Notes: generated from the letters alone by a model not told the origin. Positions 24,253 to 35,681 are shown, counted from the stretch's first letter. The stretch: 64,000 nt of DNA from Candidatus Saccharicenans sp. (GCA_030018265.1 JASEFX010000007.1:1-64000), one strand, 5' to 3'. Program-made: numbers and translations.

Positions 24253-24861
24253 TCAGCGGCTGTTCAGGTATTTTTTGAGGAAGCGCAGGAGTTTGTTCAA
24301 AGCCCTGCCGCGATGACTCACCCGGTTTTTTTCTTCGGAAGTCAGCCGGGCAAAAGTTTTTTTGAGGGGCGTATAATAAAAAACCGGGTCGTAGCCGAAT
24401 CCTCTCCGGCCATCAGGCTGGCTTAGAATCACTCCCTGCACCTGTCCTTTGAAGGTTTTGATCACTCTGCCCTGCTGCCCCAGGGTAGCCACGCAAACAA
24501 AACGCGCCCGACGCCGGGATGGCGGGACTCCGGACAGGAGCTTTAATAACTTCTGGATATTTTTTTCATCGGTGGCGCCGGGCCCGGAAAACCTGGCCGA
24601 ACGAACGCCGGGCTGGCCCTGAAGCGCTTCCACTTCGAGCCCGGAATCTTCTGCCAGGACCAGTCCAGGATAGTGCCGGCTGTAATAGAGGCATTTGCCT
24701 CGGCTGTTTTCTTCAAATGTTTTACCCGTTTCGCGGTATTTACCGTATTCCGGATATTGCTCGAGACTTTCTATTTTCAGCGGGAGGCAGCGAAGAAGCT
24801 TCTTCATCTCCCGGATTTTTCCCCTGTTGGTGGTGGCCAGTAACAATCGTCGTTCAATCAA
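24253..24861 (-). CDS. rdgB: Non-canonical purine NTP pyrophosphatase RdgB/HAM1
   Basis: House-cleaning enzyme that hydrolyses dITP, XTP and ITP to monophosphates. Motifs: LLLATTNRGKIREM (substrate-binding start), EDSGLEVEALQGQPGVRSAR (catalytic acidic residues), GRRGFGYDPVF and VSHRGRAL at the C-terminus. I place the start at the TTG at 24861, preceded by GGAGG at 9-bp spacing and overlapping the mgtC stop; a TTG at 24885 would add eight unlikely residues. Length is then 202 aa, normal for the family. Confidence 0.94.
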   Translation of the reverse strand: MIERRLLLATTNRGKIREMKKLLRCLPLKIESLEQYPEYGKYRETGKTFEENSRGKCLYYSRHYPGLVLAEDSGLEVEALQGQPGVRSARFSGPGATDEKNIQKLLKLLSGVPPSRRRARFVCVATLGQQGRVIKTFKGQVQGVILSQPDGRRGFGYDPVFYYTPLKKTFARLTSEEKNRVSHRGRALNKLLRFLKKYLNSR

Positions 24862-25501
24862 CCCGGAATTCCTCCAGCTCGCCAAGGTTCATGAGGGCAT
24901 CGGCGAACTCGTGTTCTTTCTCTTCGCTTCCGGTGATGGAGAAATTCAAAATCAGATGCAGGTCTTCTTTTTTTATGTTCAACCTTTCAAGTTTAATTCC
25001 ATAATGAAAGCTCAAACGGCGCAGTCTTGAGAGCAGATCAGGAGAATCTTTGTATTTAAGGTGATAATGATAAACATTCTTTCTCAGGTAAAGCGCTTCT
25101 ATCTTCCGGAAAGCCACCAGGGTGGCGATGATCAAAGCCGTCAGAATCAGCGAGGGGATGTAGTATCCGGCGCCGATGACCAGTCCGAGACCGGCGACCA
25201 CCCAGATGGTGGTGGCGGTGGTCAGACCGATCACCATCCCTCGAGCCTGAATGATCGTCCCGGCTCCGAGAAAACCTATCCCGGTGATCACGCCGGCAGC
25301 CATGCGGATAAGCGAGTCGGGAGTGGCCGCTGACCCCTGGACCAGGCCGACGGCCAGGCTCATCATCATGGCTGAACCGACGCAGACTAAGATGTTCGTG
25401 CGGAATCCGGCCGGTTTCTGGCTGGCTTCGCGTTCTATGCCAATCAAGCCACCGAGGGCCACAGCCAGGATCAATTTCAGGATGATTTCAAGTATGTTCA
25501 T
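24854..25501 (-). CDS. MgtC/SapB-family membrane protein
   Basis: A 215-residue inner-membrane protein with about four or five hydrophobic segments: GGLIGIEREASQKPAGFRTN, conserved in MgtC, then VGSAMMMSLAVG, AAGVITGIGFLGAGTI and RGLTTATTIWVVAG-like sequence. The C-terminal ~75 residues are soluble and ACT-like, as in long MgtC proteins. MgtC relatives are linked to low-magnesium survival and to control of ATP synthase or ion balance; the biochemical role is unsettled. It overlaps rdgB and is probably co-transcribed. Confidence 0.9.
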   Translation of the reverse strand: MNILEIILKLILAVALGGLIGIEREASQKPAGFRTNILVCVGSAMMMSLAVGLVQGSAATPDSLIRMAAGVITGIGFLGAGTIIQARGMVIGLTTATTIWVVAGLGLVIGAGYYIPSLILTALIIATLVAFRKIEALYLRKNVYHYHLKYKDSPDLLSRLRRLSFHYGIKLERLNIKKEDLHLILNFSITGSEEKEHEFADALMNLGELEEFRVD

Positions 25502-25615
25502 GCCTCTGCCCTTTCTTCGGGTTGCCGCCGTTTTGATTTACTGGCGAAATCGGGGCGGCTTCTACAATTTTATTAAAATCAAATAAAAAATAGAAGAAGG
25601 AAGAACCGGACGGGG

Positions 25616-26960
<1,345 letters not shown>

Positions 26961-27079
26961 AACATTAATACGGATTCAGCCAGAAATTTAAGAGAAATTT
27001 TTTCAACCTGGAATTAGCGGCAACAATATTTCTGTCTGCCGGTTGCACTGGCCGGGCTGAATAAAAGTCTTCGCCTCTG

Positions 27080-27102
27080 AGCTTCTCGCCAGAAGGCTTT
27101 TT
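27080..27102 (+). terminator. Weak intrinsic terminator after enolase
   Basis: AGCTTCT (27080-27086) pairs with AGAAGGCT (27091-27098) with one bulged G and a 4-nt loop, followed by TTTT. It is 120 bp past the eno stop. The stem is short, so the call is tentative. Confidence 0.35.
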
Positions 27103-27177
27103 CAGTCGGTTCAATAAAAATTATTTTTGCTTTTTGCGGTTCTGTTATGTATTCTTAAACTAATCGAGGATTCAGGG

Positions 27178-28335
27178 ATGAAGAGATTTCTCTGTCTTTT
27201 TATAGTCTGGGTTATTCTGCTGGGGGTTGTAAATCTGGAAGCCAGAGCTCAGGCGGCGAAAATCCGGCTGCGGGTAGTCGCGGAGCAGGCGAACATCAGA
27301 GTCAAGCCGGATATCGGAAGTGAAATGCTCTGGCAGGTGGCCGGCGGGACGGACCTGCTGGCGGAGAAAAAGGAAGGCGAATGGTATCTGGTGACGCTGG
27401 AAAAACCCGATGGCTCGCGAATTCGCGGCTATGTTCATGAAAGCCTGGTGGAAGAAATCTCAACCGAAAAGAAATCTACGGTGATGCGGCTGCCGGCAGA
27501 AAAAGTTACGGAAAAAGTTTCTGCTCCTGAAAAAACTGTTGCGGTGGTTGAAATGTCCAGGGTAAAGACAGAAAAGGAATTTTCCCTTTTCCTTTTTGGT
27601 GGCGGAAGTTATCTCTCGCCGGCGGAGTTAAACCAGGCAGCCCAGGGAGTCACTGATTATTATTTGATTGCGCTGAACTCGGGGAAAAAAGTTAGCCTTG
27701 GCGGCCTGCATCCCGCCTGGTCCTACGGGCTCGATTTCTTCTATCATTTTTACCCGCAACTGTCCCTCGGGCTCGGTTTCGATTATCAGCAGGGTTCGAA
27801 ATATTCGTCGGTTGATTTTACCGTTAACAACCTAGCCTGCAGGGTCATGACCGAACCTGAACTGAGAAACTTAGCCTTCAGGTTTTCGCTGCTTTTTCAG
27901 CCGGCTAATGTTTTTTATTTCAGAGCAGGAATAGAGGTGAGCCTGGCCAGACTCGGTTATTTATATCGGGTGGAACAGGGCGATTCCTGGATGGAATGGC
28001 GTGGCCGGGCCAGTGGATTTAATGCGGGCTGGATGGAGGCAGCCGGGATATTGATACCCGTTACCACCTGGCTGGAATTTTATGTAGAAGGCGCTTACCG
28101 CTATGTCAGAATAAAGAATTTTGAGGGAACGAATTATTATTCTGATTCCGACGGTTTGCAGAAGACAGAGAAAGGAAAACTCTATTACTGGACAGTAAAT
28201 TACAACTCGAGATATTATTCTGCTTTATTCGTTCGCGACCGGCTGCCGACCGACCCGGGCGTGCTGGACCCGAGAGAAGCCAGCGTCAACCTTTCGGGCT
28301 TCACTTTGAGAGCCGGTGTTCGCCTTTCTTTCTGA
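27178..28335 (+). CDS. Secreted SH3-domain protein with C-terminal beta-barrel-like region
   Basis: A 385-residue envelope protein. The ATG at 27178 is preceded by GAGG and followed by a signal peptide (MKRFLCLFIVWVILLG, cleaved near EARAQ). Residues about 25-90 form a bacterial SH3 domain (VAEQANIRVKPDIGSEMLWQ, YVHESLVEE). After a linker rich in Glu/Lys/Thr, about 135-385 show repeated amphipathic strands (FSLFLFGGGSYLS, LSLGLGFDYQQGS, FRAGIEVSLARLGY) ending FTLRAGVRLSF with C-terminal Phe, as in outer-membrane barrels. Function unknown; the SH3 part may hold peptidoglycan. An earlier in-frame TTG at 27127 is less likely. Confidence 0.75.
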   Translation: MKRFLCLFIVWVILLGVVNLEARAQAAKIRLRVVAEQANIRVKPDIGSEMLWQVAGGTDLLAEKKEGEWYLVTLEKPDGSRIRGYVHESLVEEISTEKKSTVMRLPAEKVTEKVSAPEKTVAVVEMSRVKTEKEFSLFLFGGGSYLSPAELNQAAQGVTDYYLIALNSGKKVSLGGLHPAWSYGLDFFYHFYPQLSLGLGFDYQQGSKYSSVDFTVNNLACRVMTEPELRNLAFRFSLLFQPANVFYFRAGIEVSLARLGYLYRVEQGDSWMEWRGRASGFNAGWMEAAGILIPVTTWLEFYVEGAYRYVRIKNFEGTNYYSDSDGLQKTEKGKLYYWTVNYNSRYYSALFVRDRLPTDPGVLDPREASVNLSGFTLRAGVRLSF

Positions 28336-28543
28336 ATCTCTCCTGACCTTTTTGTTTGAGTCGCCACGGCTTGCTAAGACCGGTAATGCTGGAAAGCAAG
28401 TGGAAAGATTATCAGAAGAAAAAATCCGCAATAACTTTTTTCCCTTCCAGGTTATTTTACCGGCGCAAGCGCAGAAGATGCGAAAGGGGATGGTCAGAAT
28501 CTGGTGATAACGAAGTCTGAACGGGAGAAATTGTCAAATCTGT

Positions 28544-28573
28544 TTGTTTGCTGATAGAGATTTTTCTTATAAT
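28544..28573 (+). promoter_or_regulatory. Promoter of the NSS symporter operon
   Basis: Perfect TATAAT at 28568-28573 with TTGTTT at 28544-28549 (18-bp spacer). Predicted start near 28580, about 35 nt before the TTG start codon. The rest of the 279-bp gap after the SH3/barrel gene holds only a weak hairpin near 28429-28455. Confidence 0.6.
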
Positions 28574-28614
28574 GCTATCTTCGCTTAATTACAGACGAAG
28601 GCGCGGAGGTCAGT

Positions 28615-30075
28615 TTGACGCAGCGAGAACATTTTGTTTCGCGACTGGGATTTGTGGCCGCGGCCATCGGCATGGCTGTGGGCACCGGAAATATCTGGCG
28701 CTTTCCCCGAATGGCAGCTCAGTACGGTGGCGGAGTGTTCGTGCTGGTGTACCTCCTGGCGCTTCTTTTGTGGTCAGCTCCGCTTCTTATGGTTGAGATG
28801 GCCATCGGGAGAAAAACCAGGCTGGGTCCGGTCGGCGGGTTTCGTGATTTTATCGGCGAGAGTTACACCTGGATGGGCGGCTGGATGGTGGCTGTCTGTA
28901 TGCTCATTACCTTTTACTATGCGGTAATTACCGGATGGTGCGCCAAATATTTTGTTCTTTCGCTCCAGGGAGCTTTCAGAGAGGGGGTGGATACAGCCAC
29001 TATCTGGCATAATTTCCAGCACAACAGAATGGAGAATATCTTCTTTCAGGCTCTGGCCATCGGTCTCTGTGGTTTGATCATCTACAGGGGAATCCAGAAA
29101 GGCGTCGAACGGATTAATAAGATTCTGGTGCCCTCGCTTTTCGTTTTTCTGGCGATTGCCGCCGCCAGGGCCATTACTCTGCCAGGAGCCGGCCTGGGCC
29201 TGAGCTATCTGTTTGTGCCCGACTGGAGCAAACTGGCAGACCCGGCCACCTGGCTGCAGGCTTTCACCCAATCGGCCTGGTCAACCGGCGCCGGCTGGGG
29301 GCTGATGCTAACCTATGCGGTCTATACGAGCAAAAAAGACGATATTCCCCAGAATTGCCTGACCGTCGGGTTTGGTGATAACTGTGCGGCTTTACTGGCC
29401 GGCATGGCTGTCATCCCCACGATCTTTGCTCTTGCTCCCGACCCGGCTGCGGCCCGGGCTTCACTCGGAGATAATATGGGACTGACTTTTATTTCGCTGG
29501 CGGGCCTTTTCCCGAAGATGAAAGGCGGGTTGATCGTGGCCCCGGTGTTTTTCCTGGCTATGCTTTTTGCCGCTCTCTCTTCGCTCATTGCCCAGGTGGA
29601 ACTTGGAGCCAGAGCCCTGATGGATTTTGGCTGGAGCCGGAAGAAAAGCACGGTTATGATAATACTCCTGTGCTTTCTGTTTGGTCTGCCTTCGGCTGCT
29701 TTTCCGTCTTTCCTTCTAAATCAGGATTGGGTGTGGGGCATGGCGCTTCTGGTCAGCGGCTTCTGGACGATTTTAGCTGCAAGAAAATATGGCCCGGAAA
29801 AGCTGCGGCGGGAGATTAATGCCGGAGCTGAGCTGAGACTCGGCCGCTGGTGGACTGTAATCTTGAGATATATTTCTCCTTTGATCTTTCTGACGGTGAC
29901 CGGATGGTGGTTCTACCAGGCCATAACCTGGGATAAAACCTCCTGGTGGCATCCGTTTAAGACCTCCACCGTGGGAACAATTCTTTTGCAGTGGTTGATA
30001 TTGCTGGCGCTGGTATTGCTGTTAAACAAGCATCTTGTCCGCCGGACCGGAAAACCTCTCGATTATGGGGATTGA
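28615..30075 (+). CDS. Neurotransmitter:sodium symporter (NSS/SLC6 family)
   Basis: Sodium-coupled amino-acid importer with a LeuT fold (486 aa, about 11-12 hydrophobic segments). TM1 carries the unwound ion and substrate site GMAVGTGNIWRFPRM, and TM6 the matching TQSAWSTGAGWGLMLTYAV. The TTG start is supported by GGAGG six bases upstream. The gene is followed one base after its stop by a 31-residue single-span protein, an arrangement known from MetS-like NSS partners. Substrate cannot be assigned from sequence; an amino acid would suit a cell with a catabolic glutamate dehydrogenase. Confidence 0.93.
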   Translation: MTQREHFVSRLGFVAAAIGMAVGTGNIWRFPRMAAQYGGGVFVLVYLLALLLWSAPLLMVEMAIGRKTRLGPVGGFRDFIGESYTWMGGWMVAVCMLITFYYAVITGWCAKYFVLSLQGAFREGVDTATIWHNFQHNRMENIFFQALAIGLCGLIIYRGIQKGVERINKILVPSLFVFLAIAAARAITLPGAGLGLSYLFVPDWSKLADPATWLQAFTQSAWSTGAGWGLMLTYAVYTSKKDDIPQNCLTVGFGDNCAALLAGMAVIPTIFALAPDPAAARASLGDNMGLTFISLAGLFPKMKGGLIVAPVFFLAMLFAALSSLIAQVELGARALMDFGWSRKKSTVMIILLCFLFGLPSAAFPSFLLNQDWVWGMALLVSGFWTILAARKYGPEKLRREINAGAELRLGRWWTVILRYISPLIFLTVTGWWFYQAITWDKTSWWHPFKTSTVGTILLQWLILLALVLLLNKHLVRRTGKPLDYGD

Positions 30076-30076
30076 A

Positions 30077-30172
30077 ATGGAAGTAATTGTCTGGATGGTG
30101 GTAATTCTCGGGTTGAATTTCGGGGCGCTCGGTTATTTTCTCTGGAGGCTTCTCCGGAAAAAAGGGTCCTGA
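30077..30172 (+). CDS. 31-residue MetS-like small subunit of the NSS symporter
   Basis: A very short gene (31 aa) starting one base after the symporter stop, ending in a TGA at 30170-30172. The product has one hydrophobic span (about residues 3-24: VIVWMVVILGLNFGALGYFL) and a basic tail WRLLRKKGS, predicting an N-out/C-in or similar single-span protein. MetS-type small subunits encoded directly after NSS genes have the same plan, first known from the corynebacterial MetPS methionine system. Translational coupling is likely because the start lies next to the symporter stop. Confidence 0.78.
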   Translation: MEVIVWMVVILGLNFGALGYFLWRLLRKKGS

Positions 30173-30241
30173 CAATTCTGAACTGATTAACCGGCTTCAG
30201 CGGAAGCACAAAAGAAATAATTTCCGGGTGCAGAATGCTCT

Positions 30242-30940
30242 TTAAGCCTTTACTTCCTCGTATTTATAACCAACTCCCCTGACGCTGTGGATGAAAGCTG
30301 CCAGAGGACCGAGTTTTTCTCTGAGGTGTCTGATGTGGACGTCAACCGTGCGGTGAATTACCACCTTTTCCTGACCCCACAGGCGGTCCAGGATCTCGTC
30401 TCTGGTAAATACTCTTCCGGGCCGGGAGGTGAGAAGTTCAAGAATCCTGAATTCGCTAAGGGTGAGTTCGACCGGCTTTCCCATGACCAGAACTTCAAAT
30501 TTTTCCGGTCTGATGATGAGCTTGCCTCCGGCCAGATTTTTTTCGGAAGTTTCCGGGGTGAGCGATTTGTCCCGGCGGCGGAGAACAGCTTTGATCCGGG
30601 CTTCAAGTTCGCGCAGGGAAAAAGGTTTGGTCACATAATCGTCGGCGCCCATTTCCAGTCCGGTTACCCGGTCGGCTTCCTGTGATCTGGCGGTAAGCAT
30701 GATGATGGGAATGTCTGCCCGTTCCGGCTGGCTTTTTAACCAGCGGCAGATTTCCAGGCCGTCGCTTCCAGGCAACATCAGGTCGAGAAGAATAAGGTCG
30801 GGCCGGTGACGCTCGAGATACCTGAAGAAAGATCCTGGATTACTGAAAGCCTCGACTCTGTAGCCGGCCCTGGATAAATTCGTCTGGACCAGTTTCAGTA
30901 TGTCCTCTTCGTCATCCAGGATGGCAATGGTTCTGGACAT
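30242..30940 (-). CDS. phoB: OmpR/PhoB-type response regulator
   Basis: A 232-residue two-component regulator: receiver domain (about 1-120; acidic pocket in ILDDEEDILK, phospho-accepting Asp in LILLDLMLPGSDG, Lys in VTKPF) and an OmpR-class winged helix (about 135-230; LTLSEFRILELL, RTVDVHIRHLREKL). It sits just after pstB of the second phosphate operon, so PhoB is the natural name. No PhoR-type kinase or PhoU is encoded in the window. It also has its own predicted promoter. Confidence 0.88.
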   Translation of the reverse strand: MSRTIAILDDEEDILKLVQTNLSRAGYRVEAFSNPGSFFRYLERHRPDLILLDLMLPGSDGLEICRWLKSQPERADIPIIMLTARSQEADRVTGLEMGADDYVTKPFSLRELEARIKAVLRRRDKSLTPETSEKNLAGGKLIIRPEKFEVLVMGKPVELTLSEFRILELLTSRPGRVFTRDEILDRLWGQEKVVIHRTVDVHIRHLREKLGPLAAFIHSVRGVGYKYEEVKA

Positions 30941-30956
30941 TTCTTGGTTCCTTTAT

Positions 30957-30986
30957 ATTCTAATATTTTTTTCTCCGGGTGTTCAA
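30957..30986 (-). promoter_or_regulatory. Possible own promoter of phoB
   Basis: Minus strand: TTGAAC (30981-30986), 18-bp spacer, TAGAAT (30957-30962), 17 bp before the phoB start codon. It would allow phoB expression independent of the pst operon. Confidence 0.4.
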
Positions 30987-31031
30987 ACTAAAATTCCGCG
31001 CAATCCGAATAATAACCGTAACAGTTCCGGC

Positions 31032-31817
<786 letters not shown>

Positions 31818-31819
31818 GG

Positions 31820-32704
31820 TCAATGTCTCCACTTCTTTCTCAATCTGGATCGAATCAGGATAGCTCCGAGGTTGAACAGAATGATAAAGGCAATCAACAC
31901 CAGGGCTGTGCCGTAAGCCAGCTCTCTGGCCCTGTCGATGGCGTGATGCTGGGTGGCCATTATGTAGAGATGGTAGGGAAGCGCCATAAACTGGTCTTTA
32001 AGCGACTGCGGGATGTAAGGAAGGTAGAAAGCTGCTCCGGTGAACATAATAGGCGCGGTCTCTCCGGCCGCCCTGGCCAGGCCCAGCACCGCTCCGGTGA
32101 GCATTCCAGGAATGGCATACGGTAGTACGTTTGTCCGGATCATCTGCCATCTGGTAGCGCCGAGGGCCAGCGCCCCTTCCCGGTAGGCGTCCGGAACGGA
32201 TTTCAGAGCTTCCTCGCTGGCGGTAATGGTCCACGGAAGTGTCAGCAGTCCGAGGGTCAGCCCGGCTGAGAGCACGGAAGTTCCAAATTTCATGATGTTA
32301 ACAAAAAGTATCACCCCGAAAAGACCATATACTATTGAAGGGACGCCGGCTAAATTGCGGATGGATAACCTTATAAGACGGGTCAAACGTCCGGCTCTGG
32401 CATACTCGTTCAGGTAGATGGCCGCGGCCATCCCCAGGGGAACAGCAAAAATGGCTGTGATCAGCGTTACCAGAAATGTTCCCACAATCGCCGGGAAGAT
32501 TCCGCCCTCGGTCATTCCGCGGCGCGGTGCCTGGCTCAGAAACTCCCAGGAGATAACCTTATATCCCTGGCTGCTGATGTCGTAGAAAAAATAGAGCAGG
32601 ATGAAAAGAACGGAATAAACAGCGATTCTCAGCATAAAGAAGCCGATGAATTCTGCCAGCTGGCTCCCGCGCCATTCGGAAACTTTCTTAACCGATCTGG
32701 TCAT
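31820..32704 (-). CDS. pstA: Phosphate ABC transporter permease PstA (system 2)
   Basis: Inner-membrane permease (294 aa, six hydrophobic segments). The coupling loop is [21 protein letters not shown] and the conserved block [18 protein letters not shown] matches PstA. The start overlaps the pstC stop by 4 bp (32701-32704). Length and motifs are ordinary for the family. Confidence 0.95.
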   Translation of the reverse strand: MTRSVKKVSEWRGSQLAEFIGFFMLRIAVYSVLFILLYFFYDISSQGYKVISWEFLSQAPRRGMTEGGIFPAIVGTFLVTLITAIFAVPLGMAAAIYLNEYARAGRLTRLIRLSIRNLAGVPSIVYGLFGVILFVNIMKFGTSVLSAGLTLGLLTLPWTITASEEALKSVPDAYREGALALGATRWQMIRTNVLPYAIPGMLTGAVLGLARAAGETAPIMFTGAAFYLPYIPQSLKDQFMALPYHLYIMATQHHAIDRARELAYGTALVLIAFIILFNLGAILIRSRLRKKWRH

Positions 32705-33606
32705 TGGAGTTTTGTCCTCTGTTTTTCCAGGATGATGTCTGCCGTCAGGTTCACGCTGAAAGCCAGAATGAACAGCACCAGCCCCAGGGCAAAAAGCGCA
32801 TAGTAGTGGGTGGTGTAATAAGGAACCTCGCCCAGCTCGATGGCAATGGTGGCGGTGAGAGTTCTTACGGATTGAAGAAAGCCACGAGGGAAAGCTCTGG
32901 CGTTTCCGGTGGCCATGAGCACGGTCATGGTCTCACCGACAGCCCTTCCGAGACCGAGCATCAGAGAAGCGACAATTCCCGAGATAGCAGCCGGGATTTT
33001 TACCCTTATTAAAGTCTGCCAGCGATTGGCTCCGAGAGCCAGGGAAGCTTCGGTGTAACTCAGAGGTACGGCTCTCAGCGAATCTTCAGAAATGCTGATG
33101 ATGGTCGGAAGCGCCATTATAGCCAGGAGGATACTCCCGTTGAGGGCAGTCAGACCATGGTTGAGCTTGAATATTGTGGAGATCAACGGACCGGTTATGG
33201 TTATGCCGATGAACCCGACGACCACCGAAGGTATTGCAGCCAGCAGTTCTATCACCGGTTTTAAGATTTCCCTCACCCGCGGGCTGGCCAAATCGGAAAG
33301 GTAGGCGGCCACGGCCACTCCCAGCGGAAAGGCAATTAAAAGCGCTCCAGTGGTTACCATGATCGAACTGGCGATCATCGCCAGAATCCCGTATTCGGGC
33401 TTTTCCGGCGAAGTCGGGTCCCAGCGGGTTGAGGTCAGAAATTCCTTAAGACGGATTTCTTTGAAAGCCGGAACGGAAGTGTAAAGAAGAAGGGCAAATA
33501 TGCCCATTAGAGCTATGATGGCCAGCATCCCGCTCGTCTGAAACAGAGTTTTTATCAGGCTTTCCTTGATGTCTCCCAGGATGCCCTTCTTCTTTACCGA
33601 GGTCAT
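32701..33606 (-). CDS. pstC: Phosphate ABC transporter permease PstC (system 2)
   Basis: Inner-membrane permease (301 aa, six hydrophobic segments). Motifs typical of PstC include the LTSTRWDPTSPEKPEYGILA region, PSVVVGFIGI, coupling loop YTEASLALGANRWQTLIRVK and LGRAVGETMTVLMATGN. It begins 23 bp after the pstS stop and overlaps pstA by 4 bp. Confidence 0.95.
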   Translation of the reverse strand: MTSVKKKGILGDIKESLIKTLFQTSGMLAIIALMGIFALLLYTSVPAFKEIRLKEFLTSTRWDPTSPEKPEYGILAMIASSIMVTTGALLIAFPLGVAVAAYLSDLASPRVREILKPVIELLAAIPSVVVGFIGITITGPLISTIFKLNHGLTALNGSILLAIMALPTIISISEDSLRAVPLSYTEASLALGANRWQTLIRVKIPAAISGIVASLMLGLGRAVGETMTVLMATGNARAFPRGFLQSVRTLTATIAIELGEVPYYTTHYYALFALGLVLFILAFSVNLTADIILEKQRTKLQ

Positions 33607-33629
33607 TGTTTATCTTCCTTAAATGTCGA

Positions 33630-34565
33630 TTATCTTAAATTCTTTTCGTTCTGCTCCATCAGGTCTTTTCCCACCTTGAAGAAGCCTTCCTTCTCGACGA
33701 TCGACTGGCCTTCGGGGCTGAGCACGAAGCGGATAAAGTCAGCCACAGCCGGTGACGGTTTTCCGTTGGTTGACTGATAAAGCGGTCTGGAAATAGCGTA
33801 TCTGGCTGAATAGACGGCTTCCTTATCCAGGGGGGAATAGGCCGGGGCATTTTCATCTTTTTTGATTTTCAGCACTTTGATGCCTTTGCGGACCTCACCC
33901 TTTTTGTCATACAGGTAGCCCACTCCCACGTAGCCAATTCCGGCCGCGTCCTGAGTGACAGCTTCAATAATCTGAGCGTTTCCGTTCATTTCTTTGACAT
34001 CCGGGGAATAATTTTTGTTGTTAAGGACATGTTCCTGCAGAAAAGCATAGGTGCCTGAATTTGACTGGCGCCCGTAAAGAGAGATTTTCATCTCGGGACC
34101 GCCGACCGCCTTCCAGTTTTTAATTTCGCCGCGGAAAATCGCCCCCACCTGTTCCATGGTCAGAGTCTCCACCGCGTTCTTATCGTTGACTATTATGCTG
34201 AGAGCGTCCACGGCTATGGCAAAAATTCTCGGTCTGACACCTTTTTCATAGGCCAGGTCGAGCTCTCTGTCTTTCCATTCTCTGGAATGGTTGGCTACGT
34301 CACAGGTGCCGTTGATGAGCGCGGTAATGCCCGTTCCGGAACCGCCGCCGAGAACGGCGATGGCTGTGCCCGGCTTTTTACTCATGTATTCTTCGGCCAG
34401 GATCTGGACGAGGTTGACCATCGTATCGGAGCCTTTGATTTGAATCATTTTCTTCTGGGCCGAAACCGTGGTCGGTAGAAGCAGGCCAAGGGTTGTAAGC
34501 AGGATCGCTCCGAAAAGCATTCCCCCCGCTAATTTCTTGATTCGAGTGAAAATTTTTGTGTTCAT
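33630..34565 (-). CDS. pstS: Phosphate-binding protein PstS (system 2)
   Basis: Periplasmic phosphate receptor (311 aa). The ATG at 34565 is chosen because the upstream in-frame ATG at 34580 merely spans the AAGGAGG ribosome site. A signal peptide ends near TTVSAQ. Ligand loops are canonical: IKGSDTMVNLVQILAEEY, LGGGSGTGITALINGTCDVANHSR, and GRQSNSGTYAFLQEHV. It follows the porin gene by 21 bp. Confidence 0.95.
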   Translation of the reverse strand: MNTKIFTRIKKLAGGMLFGAILLTTLGLLLPTTVSAQKKMIQIKGSDTMVNLVQILAEEYMSKKPGTAIAVLGGGSGTGITALINGTCDVANHSREWKDRELDLAYEKGVRPRIFAIAVDALSIIVNDKNAVETLTMEQVGAIFRGEIKNWKAVGGPEMKISLYGRQSNSGTYAFLQEHVLNNKNYSPDVKEMNGNAQIIEAVTQDAAGIGYVGVGYLYDKKGEVRKGIKVLKIKKDENAPAYSPLDKEAVYSARYAISRPLYQSTNGKPSPAVADFIRFVLSPEGQSIVEKEGFFKVGKDLMEQNEKNLR

Positions 34566-34586
34566 TTTTTCCTCCTTCATGTTAAT

Positions 34587-35681
34587 TTAAAAGCTCATCA
34601 GAAAGGTCAGGTTAAAAATCACATCATTTTTCTTGAGAGGGGCTTTATAATCGTAAACCCAGACGTTCGGCTGTAATCTGAAACTGCTGTGAAGCGGAGA
34701 CCAGTCGAGACCGGCTATGATGAGTGATATCTCGTCGCCTGACAGAAGATTGTTAGGTTCGTACCGGTCAAACCGGGCGAAGAGATTCAATTTTTCCTTT
34801 ATAAGTTGATAGCGCCCGAAGACCGAAAGACCGGAGCGGTCGTAACGCTGGCCATCTGTCAGGTTTTTATCGTTGCGATAGATGAAGTATTCGGTTCCTA
34901 TGGTCAAACCGGGGATGAATTCAAGGTAAAGGTCTCCCTTATAGGTAAAAGCGCTGGCTCCGACGTCCTGCTTTTCATAGTCGACATAACCAACGACAGA
35001 CACACCGGCCACCGGAATCAACTGCAGAAAAGAGCTGAGTTTTTTATGTTTGTCTTTTTCTGGCCTGGTATAACCTTCTCCGCTGGAAAGCATGATTCCA
35101 TAGCGCAGCTGACGCACAATTTTCCCGCTGAGGCTTATTCCCAGGTCGGCGCTGGTGGCGTCAATATCTTTGCCTGTTATATCTTTATAGCCGTCAAGCA
35201 GAGTCTTGGCCACGCTGCGGTAACCCCAGCGGTCCTCGGCCAGCTTGAAGGTTATGGTGTCCGCCATCCCGATTTTGATGTCGGCATCGGGGATCAGTTT
35301 GTTGATCTGAAGATACATATGCTTCAGATAAGGGCGAAACTTGTCGTCAGGTTTGCCGGAAGCATCGGTCGCTTTCAAATTATCTCCGTCGAGAGTCAGG
35401 CGAAAGCTGATCATGTCGTTTATTTTGTTGTCGTAGCGAAAGTATACCCGGCGGAACTGCATGAAGTTATTCTTGAAGTTCGGGTTGTCGGGCGGGGACG
35501 TGGTGATCGGACCATTTTTAGAAAGATAAAAGGTGTAATCAAAAAACACCGTGCCTGAAATTTTTTGCTGGGCAGAAGCTGACCTCAGCAGCATGGTGGT
35601 GGCCAGCAGGACGGTCAGACACAGAAAGAAAAGTCGGCGAGAACGGTAACCCGGTTTCTCTGATTTTCTCTTTGCTAACAT
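34587..35681 (-). CDS. Outer-membrane porin of the phosphate operon (system 2)
   Basis: A 364-residue beta-barrel with signal peptide (LFFLCLTVLLATTMLLRSAS, cleaved near ASAQQ) and OprP/OprO-like strand pattern: GTVFFDYTFYLS, FRRVYFRYDNKINDMISFRL, YLKHMYLQINKL, ending FNLTFLMSF with C-terminal Phe. AGGAGG precedes the ATG. As first gene of the pstSCAB-phoB operon it likely brings phosphate across the outer membrane. It is not closely similar to the porin at 13.8 kb by eye. Confidence 0.82.
   Translation of the reverse strand: MLAKRKSEKPGYRSRRLFFLCLTVLLATTMLLRSASAQQKISGTVFFDYTFYLSKNGPITTSPPDNPNFKNNFMQFRRVYFRYDNKINDMISFRLTLDGDNLKATDASGKPDDKFRPYLKHMYLQINKLIPDADIKIGMADTITFKLAEDRWGYRSVAKTLLDGYKDITGKDIDATSADLGISLSGKIVRQLRYGIMLSSGEGYTRPEKDKHKKLSSFLQLIPVAGVSVVGYVDYEKQDVGASAFTYKGDLYLEFIPGLTIGTEYFIYRNDKNLTDGQRYDRSGLSVFGRYQLIKEKLNLFARFDRYEPNNLLSGDEISLIIAGLDWSPLHSSFRLQPNVWVYDYKAPLKKNDVIFNLTFLMSF

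Noticed and set aside
30190..30220. GCTTC-AGCG-GAAGC hairpin as terminator for phoB or the NSS operon
   Set aside because: Only 5 bp of stem and no T run on either strand.
34806..35558. 250-codon plus-strand open frame opposite the system 2 porin
   Set aside because: No signal or domain pattern and no ribosome site; the minus strand has a clear signal peptide, barrel pattern and AGGAGG.
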